From a virus: a DNA stretch of 35,201 nucleotides. Shown here piece by piece: positions 1 to 5,772 of this stretch (positions are counted from its first letter, which is position 1; each line of letters opens with the position of its first letter). The stretch is from IMG/VR virus record IMGVR_UViG_3300044797_000146, positions 1-35,201 of that record; one strand, given 5' to 3'. A program made the position numbers and the translations under genes. The notes under the pieces are model-generated. The model did no database searches, was not told the origin of the DNA, and was given only the letters and a program-made list of their open reading frames with translations.

Positions 1-213
1 CCGACCGCGACCACGACCCCGACCGCGACCACGACCACGACCGCGACCACGACCGCGACCACGACCACGACCGCGACCACGACCGCGACCGCGACCGCGA
101 CCACGACACCGACCGCGACCCCGACCGCGACCCCGACCACGACCCCGACCACGACCACGACCCCGACCGCGACCGCGACAGCGACCCCGACAGCGACCCC
201 GACAGCGACCCTA
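1..213. repeat. Tandem CGACCN hexamer repeat, possible gene end
   Basis: About 35 head-to-tail copies of a hexamer, CGACC followed by G, A or C, run from the window edge to about 213. The plus frame from base 2 reads alternating Arg-Pro (one His and three Gln replacing Pro) and stops at TAA 212-214. The plus frame from base 3 reads Asp-X (X = Arg, His, Pro, Ser, Thr) and stops at TAG 216-218. On the minus strand a GTG at 256 opens a frame that enters the repeat as Ser-X. The only frequently changing base is the last of the hexamer, which is synonymous in the Arg-Pro frame but not in the other two. The sequence alone does not settle which frame, if any, is translated. Confidence 0.85.
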
Positions 214-263
214 AGTAGGCGCCGTCCGCGCCTGCCAGCATCACCGCTGCGTTCACGGCACCC

Positions 264-575
264 TCATACCGTCTTCGTAGGGAGCTCGTGGGCCCAGGGA
301 TAGACGTCCACGATCGCGCCGCGACCGACGAGTACCCAGGATGGAGCCTTCTCAAATTCGTCTAGGGCGCCTGTCTCCAGCGTCACCGAGAACCTTTTCG
401 TGCAAGCGATCCAGCCGGCTTCGCGGAGTACGATGAAGTCGGGCCCGATGCCCGTAACGCGACCCACCTGGATCATGGTCACGGTACGGATCAGGATCGC
501 ATCCCCGATCTCAAACGGGAGTGTCGCATCGGTCGCTGAACCCGATTGCGTTGCTGTCGTCGTCTTTTTCGCCAT
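264..575 (-). CDS. Conserved small phage protein, beta-rich
   Basis: A 103-residue protein of unknown function. After a Thr/Ala-rich start (MAKKTTTATQ) it has a compact beta-rich core, with IGDAILIRTVTMIQVGRVTG at about residues 22-41 followed by a hydrophobic strand, an AGWIA segment and a VGRGAIVDVYPW tail. This pattern recalls a small conserved protein that I associate with many tailed-phage genomes; its role is not known to me. ATG 575 was chosen over a TTG two codons upstream because a GGTGGA motif lies six bases before it. It is the third gene of the leftward set that diverges from the repressor, 16 bases after its neighbour. Confidence 0.7.
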   Translation of the reverse strand: MAKKTTTATQSGSATDATLPFEIGDAILIRTVTMIQVGRVTGIGPDFIVLREAGWIACTKRFSVTLETGALDEFEKAPSWVLVGRGAIVDVYPWAHELPTKTV

Positions 576-591
576 GTTCAATCCACCGTTC

Positions 592-864
592 CTAACGTGT
601 CGATTGCGGTGATCGGTGTGGAGCAGATCGCGATATAGGTGTGGCGATCACGTCGAGGAGTTCCGACCGAACGGACTCCACGAGCTTGAGGGCGACGGCC
701 GCGGCTTCGATACGGTCCTCGATGTCGAGTACTCTCGCTTCCTCTACGATGACGGCGGCCGCTCGGAGGCGCTCATTCGCTGGCTTCGCGAAGAGCGAGG
801 CTCGCTCGCCCTGGTAGATGTGGAAGAGGGCCACCACGCGCGCGCGCTGGTCGGAGTGGCTCAC
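592..864 (-). CDS. Hypothetical protein, helical
   Basis: A protein of 90 residues, not recognised. It is rich in Ala, Glu and Arg and is predicted by eye to be almost all helix, with a central stretch (EARVLDIEDRIEAAAVALKL) that could form a coiled coil or helical hairpin. The C-terminus is basic and Ser/Pro-rich. GTG 864 overlaps the stop of the upstream gene as GTGA, the coupling seen throughout the window. Another GTG lies two codons further upstream at 870. It belongs to the leftward operon diverging from the repressor. Confidence 0.6.
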   Translation of the reverse strand: MSHSDQRARVVALFHIYQGERASLFAKPANERLRAAAVIVEEARVLDIEDRIEAAAVALKLVESVRSELLDVIATPISRSAPHRSPQSTR

Positions 865-1352
865 TGGCACACCGTGTCCGGGAAGACGGCTTTTAGGGTT
901 GTCCTGTAGCTACCGATCATCGCCTGGTCGGCCTGAATCCGTTCACCGAGGCCGTGCATGCGCCGAAGGTCGACGACGCCGGACGGGTTGCTCTTCTCGC
1001 GCGCGAGGTCGGCCTGAGCAACGGTAAGATCGGTCCGAGCGAGGCAGCCGGCTCCAAGCGCGTGGACCCACGTCTCCAGCCATTGCCACGGAGCATGAAG
1101 GAGCACCGCGACGTGGGCGCCCTCGTCCGAATACGTAGTGCTCGTGGAGCCTGAAACCTTTTTCGAGAGTACAGCCAAGGCATCCGGCCAGAGTTTCGGC
1201 GGAATCACGAGAAGATGTCCGCGGTGCCCGTCGGGTCCCACGAAGCTGGCCGAGCCGCCCTCCTCTTCGCGACAATCCGTGATTGGGTGGCCGTTCCCCG
1301 TGGCAGTCGAGAGGCCGTACAGGTGCAAACACAATGCGATCGCCGTAATCAT
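861..1352 (-). CDS. Hypothetical exported protein
   Basis: A 163-residue protein of unknown function and the first gene of the operon diverging from the repressor. Residues 1-18 are hydrophobic (MITAIALCLHLYGLSTATG), resembling a short signal peptide or membrane anchor, although the positively charged N-region is missing. The centre is globular and mixed, and the last 60 residues are helical and charged (VAQADLAREK, GERIQADQAM). ATG 1352 has an AGGAG Shine-Dalgarno seven bases upstream. An upstream in-frame GTG at 1388 would add a very basic, unlikely N-terminus. Secretion is inferred from the hydrophobic N-terminus only. Confidence 0.6.
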   Translation of the reverse strand: MITAIALCLHLYGLSTATGNGHPITDCREEEGGSASFVGPDGHRGHLLVIPPKLWPDALAVLSKKVSGSTSTTYSDEGAHVAVLLHAPWQWLETWVHALGAGCLARTDLTVAQADLAREKSNPSGVVDLRRMHGLGERIQADQAMIGSYRTTLKAVFPDTVCQ

Positions 1353-1390
1353 TCGTCGTCTCCTCTTCCGGGTCAACGCGACCCTCACTT

Positions 1391-1429
1391 CTTATAACGG
1401 TCGTACACGGCGCCGGGTAAGCCTGTCAA
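1391..1429 (-). promoter_or_regulatory. Candidate leftward promoter
   Basis: A perfect TTGACA lies in the left palindrome arm on the minus strand (1429-1424). No good -10 sits 16-18 bases downstream (TACGAC at 18 bases is weak). The best AT-rich hexamer, TATAAG (1396-1391), is 27 bases away, which is too far for a standard promoter. Leftward initiation in this gap is likely from the divergent layout, but the exact -10 is uncertain. Confidence 0.3.
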
Positions 1430-1446
1430 TGGTCAAGCACATTGAC
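1425..1446. promoter_or_regulatory. Palindromic operator between divergent genes
   Basis: GTCAATG and its perfect inverse CATTGAC are separated by eight bases. The palindrome lies between the repressor start (1479, plus) and the leftward operon start (1352, minus). Each arm contains a -35-like hexamer pointing outward: TTGACG on plus (1442-1447) and TTGACA on minus (1429-1424). A dimeric XRE regulator bound here would cover both -35 elements. The operator role is inferred from symmetry and position. Confidence 0.6.
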
Positions 1447-1469
1447 GCGCCGCCGCTCGTTGGTGTATT
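1442..1469 (+). promoter_or_regulatory. Candidate promoter of the repressor
   Basis: TTGACG (1442-1447) and TGTATT (1464-1469) are 16 bases apart and match sigma-70 consensus at 5/6 and 4/6 positions. Transcription would start within a few bases of ATG 1479, so the repressor message would be leaderless or nearly so, consistent with the absence of a Shine-Dalgarno. The -35 overlaps the right arm of the palindrome, which suggests autoregulation. Confidence 0.5.
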
Positions 1470-1478
1470 GCTTCTCAC

Positions 1479-1691
1479 ATGAGCCGATCACGTGCGTCCG
1501 TCGACCTCTCCGTGTGGCTGGAATCCGAAGGCAGGACGCAGGCTTGGCTCGCTACAAGGGTCGGAGTGAATCAGAGCACGATCTCCGACCTCGTTCGGGG
1601 GGCCGTACCTTCCTTGAAACTGGCGGTCGACCTCGAGAGGGTTACGCGGATTCAGGTGCAGCTCTGGACGAAGCCTTCCCGGGCTGCCTAG
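1479..1691 (+). CDS. XRE/Cro-CI-type repressor
   Basis: A 70-residue protein that is essentially one helix-turn-helix domain. Residues 20-41 carry the HTH: TQAWLATRVGV forms helix 2 and the turn, and NQSTISDLVRG the recognition helix. The domain continues through SLKLAVDLERVTRIQVQLW, matching the five-helix XRE fold. There is no C-terminal oligomerisation or LexA-like cleavage domain, so it resembles Cro or a minimal repressor. It is one of the few plus-strand genes, sits beside a palindrome and diverges from the leftward operon. Its likely job is to control the switch between the two directions. Which lifestyle it favours cannot be told from sequence. Confidence 0.85.
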   Translation: MSRSRASVDLSVWLESEGRTQAWLATRVGVNQSTISDLVRGAVPSLKLAVDLERVTRIQVQLWTKPSRAA

Positions 1692-1693
1692 CC

Positions 1694-1960
1694 GTGTCCG
1701 AAGCCTTCGTCGTCAAGAAGACCTATTACCTGTATGCGACCGGGCACGGCCTCACGTGCGGATGTCCTGTCGGTTGCTGGACGAAGGACCACGACCGCGC
1801 CTTCCTCTTCGAGGACCAGATCTCGAACACGGGACCGTTTCGTGGAGGTCGCGATTGGGCCGAGGCGCACGCGGACGATCTCCGAAGGCAGTCACCGAAG
1901 GAAGAGCGCAAGCACATTCACGTTGTTTCGTTACCCGAACGAGGAAAAGAAGGAAGCTGA
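1694..1960 (+). CDS. Hypothetical protein, Cys-rich centre
   Basis: An 88-residue protein of unknown function, starting with GTG three bases after the repressor stop and probably co-transcribed with it. It begins with KKTYYLYATGH, then a cysteine cluster CGCPVGCW (about residues 22-29) that could bind a metal, a mixed DQISNTGPFRGGRDW segment, and a charged, helical C-terminus. No clear Shine-Dalgarno precedes the GTG, so translation may depend on coupling. Residue composition is protein-like, and the competing frames here are rich in Arg and Pro. Similar location-dependent genes beside phage repressors are often accessory, but no role can be assigned. Confidence 0.55.
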   Translation: MSEAFVVKKTYYLYATGHGLTCGCPVGCWTKDHDRAFLFEDQISNTGPFRGGRDWAEAHADDLRRQSPKEERKHIHVVSLPERGKEGS

Positions 1961-1963
1961 CCG

Positions 1964-2068
1964 ATGAGCTGCCATGAATGGCGACGTCTTGAGGTGTCAG
2001 AGGTGCACGACTACCTCCGCCGTAGCGCTCGTATCGGGCGATGGTGTGGGCGCTTCGGTGTGGTTTGA
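1964..2068 (+). CDS. Small ORF, 34 residues
   Basis: ATG 1964 lies three bases after the previous stop, with AGAAGGAAG about seven bases upstream, the best ribosome site in the rightward island. The 34-residue product (starts MSCHEWRRLEVSEVHDYLRR) is basic and helical, and is not recognised. It overlaps the frame at 1974-2183. The two are either alternatives or halves of one gene broken by a frameshift near 2050-2065, because the protein-like signal seems to pass from this frame to the other at GRFG / VWFEQC. Confidence 0.35.
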   Translation: MSCHEWRRLEVSEVHDYLRRSARIGRWCGRFGVV

Positions 2069-2183
2069 GCAGTGCCGACGATTCTGGTTCACGCTTCCTC
2101 AAGTCGGCGTGATCGGCGTACCACGCGGGTCCTCCCCCTCGCCTTCGGTCTGGATTCGGACGGTCGAGCAATGCGCGGCGTGA
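1974..2183 (+). CDS. Possible small protein, alternative frame
   Basis: A 69-codon frame whose second half (VWFEQCRRFWFTLPQVGVIG) has the aromatic and hydrophobic make-up of a real protein and mostly G/C third positions. ATG 1974 lacks a well-placed ribosome site; the purine block at 1948-1957 is about 17 bases away. It overlaps the 34-residue frame at 1964. Only one of the two, or a frameshifted fusion, is likely to be real. No function is recognised. Confidence 0.3.
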   Translation: MNGDVLRCQRCTTTSAVALVSGDGVGASVWFEQCRRFWFTLPQVGVIGVPRGSSPSPSVWIRTVEQCAA

Positions 2184-2224
2184 CCATGCGCCCGGAGGCT
2201 GCGCCCGAACGATGCAGCAGCCCG
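2184..2224. other. Convergent gap
   Basis: This is the short space between the end of the rightward island and the TAA (2227-2225) that ends the long leftward gene series. I see no convincing hairpin with a T tract, so no terminator is called for either direction. Confidence 0.4.
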
Positions 2225-2632
2225 TTAGGGTGGGGCGGGGGGAGGGTGACGGGCAAGCCAAATCGTCGCCCGGTCGCCCCGGAGACGGGCCATCGGGCAG
2301 TCCCCTTGCCAATCCTCCCCCGTGTAAAGGCATTCCCCCGCCTTCCACCGTTCTAGGGCCACCCGAGCCTGGCACGGCAGATCGTCGTTATGGCACGGAA
2401 ACGGCCTCATGAGTTGCCAGACACCGACCTCCCCCTTCTTCCCGCGGGCGCGCGTGTCGTAGCCGCTCTCGAAGCCCCCGATCGATGTGAGGTCTATCCA
2501 GTCCGCCGGCGACGAGCTCGAGGCGAGCACGGCCGACGCCACGGGCCCGTAGCTCGTGATCCGCCAGAAATTCGACGTCGGGCAAAAGTCGAGCATCGAC
2601 CAGGCGATCCACGCGAGGATCGCCAGTCTCAC
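2225..2632 (-). CDS. SLT-like lysozyme with N-terminal anchor, lysis enzyme
   Basis: A 135-residue protein. Residues 1-16 (MRLAILAWIAWSMLDF) are a hydrophobic signal or signal-anchor segment. Residues 50-76 carry the core motif of soluble lytic transglycosylases and goose-type lysozymes: GGFESGYDTRARGKKGEVGV followed by WQLM, with Glu55 as the presumed catalytic acid. The role would be to cut peptidoglycan glycan strands in the periplasm. Four cysteines after the active site (FPCHNDDLPC, GEC, GDC) suggest disulfides. It is shorter than typical SLT domains and its Pro-rich end is odd, so a frameshift near the 3' end cannot be excluded. The GTG start overlaps the upstream stop as GTGA. It is the last gene of the leftward late series. 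A hydrophobic N-terminus would allow signal-arrest-release export. Confidence 0.7.
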   Translation of the reverse strand: MRLAILAWIAWSMLDFCPTSNFWRITSYGPVASAVLASSSSPADWIDLTSIGGFESGYDTRARGKKGEVGVWQLMRPFPCHNDDLPCQARVALERWKAGECLYTGEDWQGDCPMARLRGDRATIWLARHPPPAPP

Positions 2633-2811
2633 GGCTTGACCGCTCCCATCGACCCGGAGCTCGGCCGACGTGGCTGTGTGGGCGCCTCCCGAGCGAACTT
2701 CCGGTCGAGCTCGTCAAGCTCGTCAAGTAGGCGGATGACGACCTTCGCCGCTTCGCCCGTGTCGCTCAACCACGTGGCGCGGAGGTGTGCGCGTTCCTCG
2801 AGCGCCATCAT
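2629..2811 (-). CDS. Small helical protein
   Basis: A 60-residue protein of unknown function, strongly helical from residue 3 to about 42 (MALEERAHLRATWL, AAKVVIRLLDELDELDRKF) with a heptad-like spacing of Leu/Ile that suggests a coiled coil. The tail is Pro/Ser-rich. It starts at the first of two adjacent ATGs, overlapping the stop of the 42-residue membrane peptide as ATGA, and its own stop overlaps the lysozyme GTG as GTGA. Its position between a membrane peptide and a muramidase suggests a lysis accessory or spanin-like part, by context only. Confidence 0.55.
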   Translation of the reverse strand: MMALEERAHLRATWLSDTGEAAKVVIRLLDELDELDRKFAREAPTQPRRPSSGSMGAVKP

Positions 2812-2936
2812 CGCGACCTCAACCCATCGCCCATGGCGTACCCGTGCCCCTCGTGGCGCGTCCTCGTCGGCCGACAAGGCGAACAGACGAGGAGCACGCC
2901 CAGGGCGACGAGGACGAGCACGAGAACCGTTCTCAT
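2808..2936 (-). CDS. Small membrane or lipoprotein-like peptide
   Basis: A 42-residue peptide. Residues 1-18 are a strong hydrophobic segment (MRTVLVLVLVALGVLLVC) ending in Cys, then SPCRPTRTRHEGHG and a short polar tail. The Cys after the hydrophobic run resembles a lipobox, but Val at -1 is unusual, so a single-span membrane peptide is equally possible. ATG overlaps the upstream stop as ATGA and the peptide's stop overlaps the next ATG as ATGA, so it fits exactly between two genes. It could be an outer-membrane spanin subunit or other lysis accessory. Function is not established. Confidence 0.55.
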   Translation of the reverse strand: MRTVLVLVLVALGVLLVCSPCRPTRTRHEGHGYAMGDGLRSR

Positions 2937-3142
2937 CCGGTCTCGGGGTCTTGCGCGATGCGAGCTCGGACGGCCGCGTCCTTCGCCTCAAGCAACTTCC
3001 GGAGGGCGACCGTGCGCTCCGGGTTGCGAGGAAGCATCGTCATGACGACGTTTGCGAGCTCGGCGAAGGGCTTCGAGACCTCCGCCAGATGGGGAGGCAG
3101 ATGTTCCCACTTGAAGAACTGGACGATATGTTCGCCGCTCAT
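2933..3142 (-). CDS. Small phage protein, Acb2/Tad1-hairpin-like
   Basis: A 69-residue protein with two predicted helices joined by a Pro turn: HLPPHLAEVSKPFAELANVV (about residues 14-33) and NPERTVALRKLLEAKDAAVR (about 40-59). The second helix strongly resembles the segment pattern P-x-(S/N)-x-E-(R/K)-(S/T)-x-AL-x-x-LEA of a widespread phage family that includes Acb2/Tad1-type hairpin domains. Characterised members of that family are sponges binding cyclic nucleotide or gcADPR signals of CBASS and Thoeris defence. The match is from remembered family patterns, so the sponge role is an inference; the family also contains many uncharacterised proteins. ATG overlaps the peptidase stop as ATGA. 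Confidence 0.7.
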   Translation of the reverse strand: MSGEHIVQFFKWEHLPPHLAEVSKPFAELANVVMTMLPRNPERTVALRKLLEAKDAAVRARIAQDPETG

Positions 3143-4080
3143 GGCGAGGAGGGCGCCGGCGCGGAGGGGAGAGGTTGCGTCGAGACCGGCGCGCCCAAGC
3201 TCGCCAGGTAGTTCTTGAGGGCCCCGAGGTCGTAGCCGGCCGGGCACTTGCCGGTGACGGACGTCACGACGTTGGACCCGAGGAACGCGATCACCCCACC
3301 CCCGGCTGAGGGCACGAGGTATTGAGCTTGCGCCGCCGGCGTGAGCTGGATCGGCGGGTCGTCGATCCCCCACTCGGTGAGGAGCAGGTTCCCGTTCGCG
3401 AGGTAGCTCGCCCCTCCGAAGCCATGCCCGTTGGACGGATCGGGAGCACCGGCGGCGTCCCACACGTCGCCGCCGCTCTCCTCGGACTCCCAACCATCCG
3501 GAAGGCTGGCCCACATGAAGACGCCGTCCGCGAGCCAGATCGCTTGCTTCATGGAGGCGAGGTTCGTCGCGTCGACGGTGACCGCGGCGAGGAGCGTCGA
3601 GCCGTCCGGGTAGGCGGCCGCGGGTTGCGAGCTCGACCCGAGACGGTAGCCCACGAGGGCTAGGGGGTCGGTCCCCTGGTCCGTCGCCTCATTGCCGATG
3701 ACGAAGCCCGTCACCGCCGAGTAGGCGGCGAGCGCTTGCGCCGTCGTCGGGACCCAGGGCGCGCCCGCGTTGCACCCGCGCATCGCGGCGAGGTGTAGGT
3801 CCTCCGCGATCACGCAATCGCCCACGGGGCCCTGTCCCACGGGGAGCGTCGAGTCGGGTCCGTTTCCGAGCATTGTCGCGAGGGCCGCAGCCGCCGGCGT
3901 GATGTAGTCGACCGACGTCGGCGCCGCAGGGAGGTCCCTGAAGACCTCATGCCAGAGCCCGAACTTCGCGGTATGCGCGGCGAGCGCTTCGGGGGTCGGA
4001 ACCTTCACCGTCCCGACGAAACGATCGACCCCTCGCACGCGATAGACCTTGATCTTCCCGTGACCTCGCTTCTTGCTCAT
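3139..4080 (-). CDS. Papain-like cysteine peptidase, candidate endolysin
   Basis: A 313-residue protein. After a basic start (MSKKRGHGKIKVYRVRGVDR) it has the arrangement of papain-like peptidases: VGQGPVGDCVIAEDLHLAAM at residues 81-100 with Cys89 as candidate nucleophile on a helix, and GHGFGGASYLANGNLLLTEWG (218-238) in two parts, with His219 followed by a strand and the Trp-Gly that usually follows the active-site Asn. No signal peptide is visible. A GGAGG Shine-Dalgarno nine bases before ATG 4080 indicates strong independent initiation. Its place between holin-like genes and the muramidase suggests a peptidoglycan endopeptidase used at lysis. A virion-processing or host-targeting protease is an alternative. 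Residues 290-313 are Pro/Ser-rich. Confidence 0.65.
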   Translation of the reverse strand: MSKKRGHGKIKVYRVRGVDRFVGTVKVPTPEALAAHTAKFGLWHEVFRDLPAAPTSVDYITPAAAALATMLGNGPDSTLPVGQGPVGDCVIAEDLHLAAMRGCNAGAPWVPTTAQALAAYSAVTGFVIGNEATDQGTDPLALVGYRLGSSSQPAAAYPDGSTLLAAVTVDATNLASMKQAIWLADGVFMWASLPDGWESEESGGDVWDAAGAPDPSNGHGFGGASYLANGNLLLTEWGIDDPPIQLTPAAQAQYLVPSAGGGVIAFLGSNVVTSVTGKCPAGYDLGALKNYLASLGAPVSTQPLPSAPAPSSP

Positions 4081-4085
4081 GGGCT

Positions 4086-4355
4086 CTATCCTCCGGTCGC
4101 GGCTTCCGCGACGTCGATCGCGCCTTGGACTGCTACCCCGACCGGACCAAGCCAGGCGAGAGCCGACTCGTGGGCGTGCACGAAGTCGAGAACAGAACGC
4201 CAGAGGGGAAGGTCCTCGGCCTGGGCGGCGAGGCCGACCCCTTCGATGACGGCGGCGAGCTCGGTGGGAGGGAGCGTCTTGAGGGCGTCGAGCTGCGACG
4301 GCGAGACGAGGGGAAGGAGCGAGATGAGCTGCGCGCGCGCTTGGTCGTCCGTCAT
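4086..4355 (-). CDS. Hypothetical small protein
   Basis: An 89-residue, mostly helical acidic protein (TDDQARAQLISLLPLVSPSQ, then LDALKTLPPTELAAVIEGVG) with a moderately hydrophobic C-terminal helix (LAWLGPVGVAVQGAIDVAEA). That helix is too polar to be a sure membrane span. ATG 4355 overlaps the stop of the preceding lipoprotein-like gene as ATGA; an ATG six codons upstream is possible. Not recognised. It sits in the lysis block, five bases before the peptidase gene. Confidence 0.6.
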   Translation of the reverse strand: MTDDQARAQLISLLPLVSPSQLDALKTLPPTELAAVIEGVGLAAQAEDLPLWRSVLDFVHAHESALAWLGPVGVAVQGAIDVAEAATGG

Positions 4356-4597
4356 GGGCCGACTTTCGGGCATGCGGCCGCGTCGGCCGACACGCCGGCA
4401 TCATGCGCGGCGAGGACGTTCCGGACGAGGCAGTCGGCGACCTGGACCTGAAGCGAGGCCGCCGGGCACTGCTCAAGGTGTCCCTGGGCGTTCGTGGCGT
4501 TCGTGTCCGCGCTTTGAAGTTTCGCGAGCTCGGACGAGGATAGCCCCCCGCACGAGAGGCTGAGGACGCCCACGAGGAGGGCCGCAATGAGCTTCAC
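4352..4597 (-). CDS. Small lipoprotein-like protein
   Basis: An 81-residue protein with a typical short signal peptide (MKLIAALLVGVLSLSCGG) in which Cys16 follows Ser-Leu-Ser. Lipidation at this Cys is plausible, though the residue at -3 is not ideal. The mature part has three more Cys and an AHDAGVSADAAAC segment that resembles DAG-rich lipoproteins of Myxococcota. The GTG start overlaps the holin-like gene stop as GTGA. It could be an outer-membrane spanin, a superinfection-exclusion lipoprotein, or unrelated to lysis. Confidence 0.65.
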   Translation of the reverse strand: MKLIAALLVGVLSLSCGGLSSSELAKLQSADTNATNAQGHLEQCPAASLQVQVADCLVRNVLAAHDAGVSADAAACPKVGP

Positions 4598-5151
4598 TTG
4601 CCCGCCCCGAAAGCTTTGACCCTGGCGGCCGCCTTCGCTTGGAGCGCGTGCGGGGACGGCGTGTAGACCGTCGCAGCGACCACGCCGGCGTCGGCCTGGC
4701 CGGCGAAGAGGTTCTGCAAGAAAGCCACAATGGCCGGAAGCGGTACGTTCGTGCACACCGCACCGATGTCGGCGGCCGCCTCTTGAATGGATCCCGGAGG
4801 GATCACACTCGCCGCAGCTTCGATGTCGAGACAGACCGCATCGACGATCTTGACCTCCGTGGTCTCGTCGGCCGCCGTGCATCCGTCGAGGTACCCGAGG
4901 AAGCTCACAAGGAAGACGGCGACGACGATGAGGACCAGACACGAGTTGACGACCTTGGCGGCGGCGGCCGCGACCTTCACCTGCGAGGGCGACGGCACGA
5001 AGACGTTTCGGACCGCGGTGAGTGCGTTGATGATGACGCCCAGGATCATCGCGATCTCGGCGATGGTCGCGCCGGACAGGAAGTGCACGAGGATCGCGGC
5101 GGCGCCGACGAAAAGAGGGGTGAGGATCGAGGCAATCTGATTGGTCGTCAT
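4594..5151 (-). CDS. Holin-like membrane protein
   Basis: A 185-residue protein with at least two, probably three, transmembrane helices: about residues 6-26 (IASILTPLFVGAAAILVHFL), 29-47 (TIAEIAMILGVIINALTAV) and 69-88 (NSCLVLIVVAVFLVSFLGYL). The remaining 95 residues form a soluble Ala-rich domain. The size and helix count fit class I holins with an added domain, which make the inner-membrane lesion that times lysis. Its location beside a coiled-coil membrane protein and cell-wall enzymes supports this. AAAGGA lies eight bases before ATG. The long C-terminal domain is atypical of holins, so another membrane function remains possible. Confidence 0.6.
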   Translation of the reverse strand: MTTNQIASILTPLFVGAAAILVHFLSGATIAEIAMILGVIINALTAVRNVFVPSPSQVKVAAAAAKVVNSCLVLIVVAVFLVSFLGYLDGCTAADETTEVKIVDAVCLDIEAAASVIPPGSIQEAAADIGAVCTNVPLPAIVAFLQNLFAGQADAGVVAATVYTPSPHALQAKAAARVKAFGAGK

Positions 5152-5163
5152 GATCGGGTCCTT

Positions 5164-5757
5164 TCAGTGAGCGATGCGAGCAAGTACATACGCGATCGCG
5201 GAGACGAGCGGGACCACCGTTACGATCAGGACAGTCCACCGTTCGCGCGTCCGCTTCGCTTTCTCGTGAAGCCGCGCCTCGCGCTCCTCCGCTCCGGCCG
5301 CTCGAGCCGCCTCGATCTCGCGCGCCTGATCAACGGCCGACAGTTGTTCTCGGACCTCGGACAGGGCGTGCTCCATCTCGGCGCGCTGCGTGCGGATGGT
5401 ATCCCAGATCGCATGATCGACACGGATGCCTCCCCCCGGCGTTTCGTCCGGATCGTAGCGATCGAGCTCGTTCGAATGCGACGACCGCGCGTTCGGCAAG
5501 CGCTCTATTTCCACGAGCCGCGAAGTGTGGTCCTCGACCGTGGCCTCTAGCCGATCGAACTTGCCCTTGATCGATCGAATGTCTCGGCCGTGGATGCCTA
5601 CGGTCAAGCTGAGGTCGTCGACCTTCTGGACGACATCACCGATCTTCCCGGAGTCGATGAGTTGCTGGACCTGGATCTCGTGGATTCCGCGGCCGATCCC
5701 CTGCAAGGTTTCGGGCGGAGGAGGGGGAGGCCGAGGAAGGCTCGGGGGTTGGGGCAT
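5164..5757 (-). CDS. Coiled-coil protein with C-terminal membrane helix
   Basis: A 197-residue protein. It opens with a Pro-rich tract (MPQPPSLPRPPPPPPETLQG) and has long heptad-type helices (VVQKVDDLSLTV, FDRLEATVEDHTSRLVEIER, EHALSEVREQLSAVDQAREI). It ends in a basic stretch and one hydrophobic helix (WTVLIVTVVPLVSAIAYVLA, about 174-193). This order, coiled coil then terminal membrane span, resembles XhlA-type holin accessory proteins. It also recalls inner-membrane spanins inverted in topology. An AAAGGAGG Shine-Dalgarno eight bases before ATG is one of the strongest here. It precedes the holin-like gene, consistent with a lysis role. Confidence 0.6.
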   Translation of the reverse strand: MPQPPSLPRPPPPPPETLQGIGRGIHEIQVQQLIDSGKIGDVVQKVDDLSLTVGIHGRDIRSIKGKFDRLEATVEDHTSRLVEIERLPNARSSHSNELDRYDPDETPGGGIRVDHAIWDTIRTQRAEMEHALSEVREQLSAVDQAREIEAARAAGAEEREARLHEKAKRTRERWTVLIVTVVPLVSAIAYVLARIAH

Positions 5758-5772
5758 GAGAGACGCCTCCTT

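Noticed and set aside
1-213. CRISPR array
   Set aside because: The units are only six bases long, continuous and without spacers.
400-1482. Several plus-strand frames opposite the leftward operon
   Set aside because: They are Arg/Pro-rich, start without ribosome sites, and mirror the better-supported minus genes.
2072-2356. Plus-strand frame of about 94 codons starting GTG 2072
   Set aside because: It overlaps the muramidase gene by more than 130 bases on the other strand, is rich in Arg and Pro, has no ribosome site and shows weaker third-position bias.
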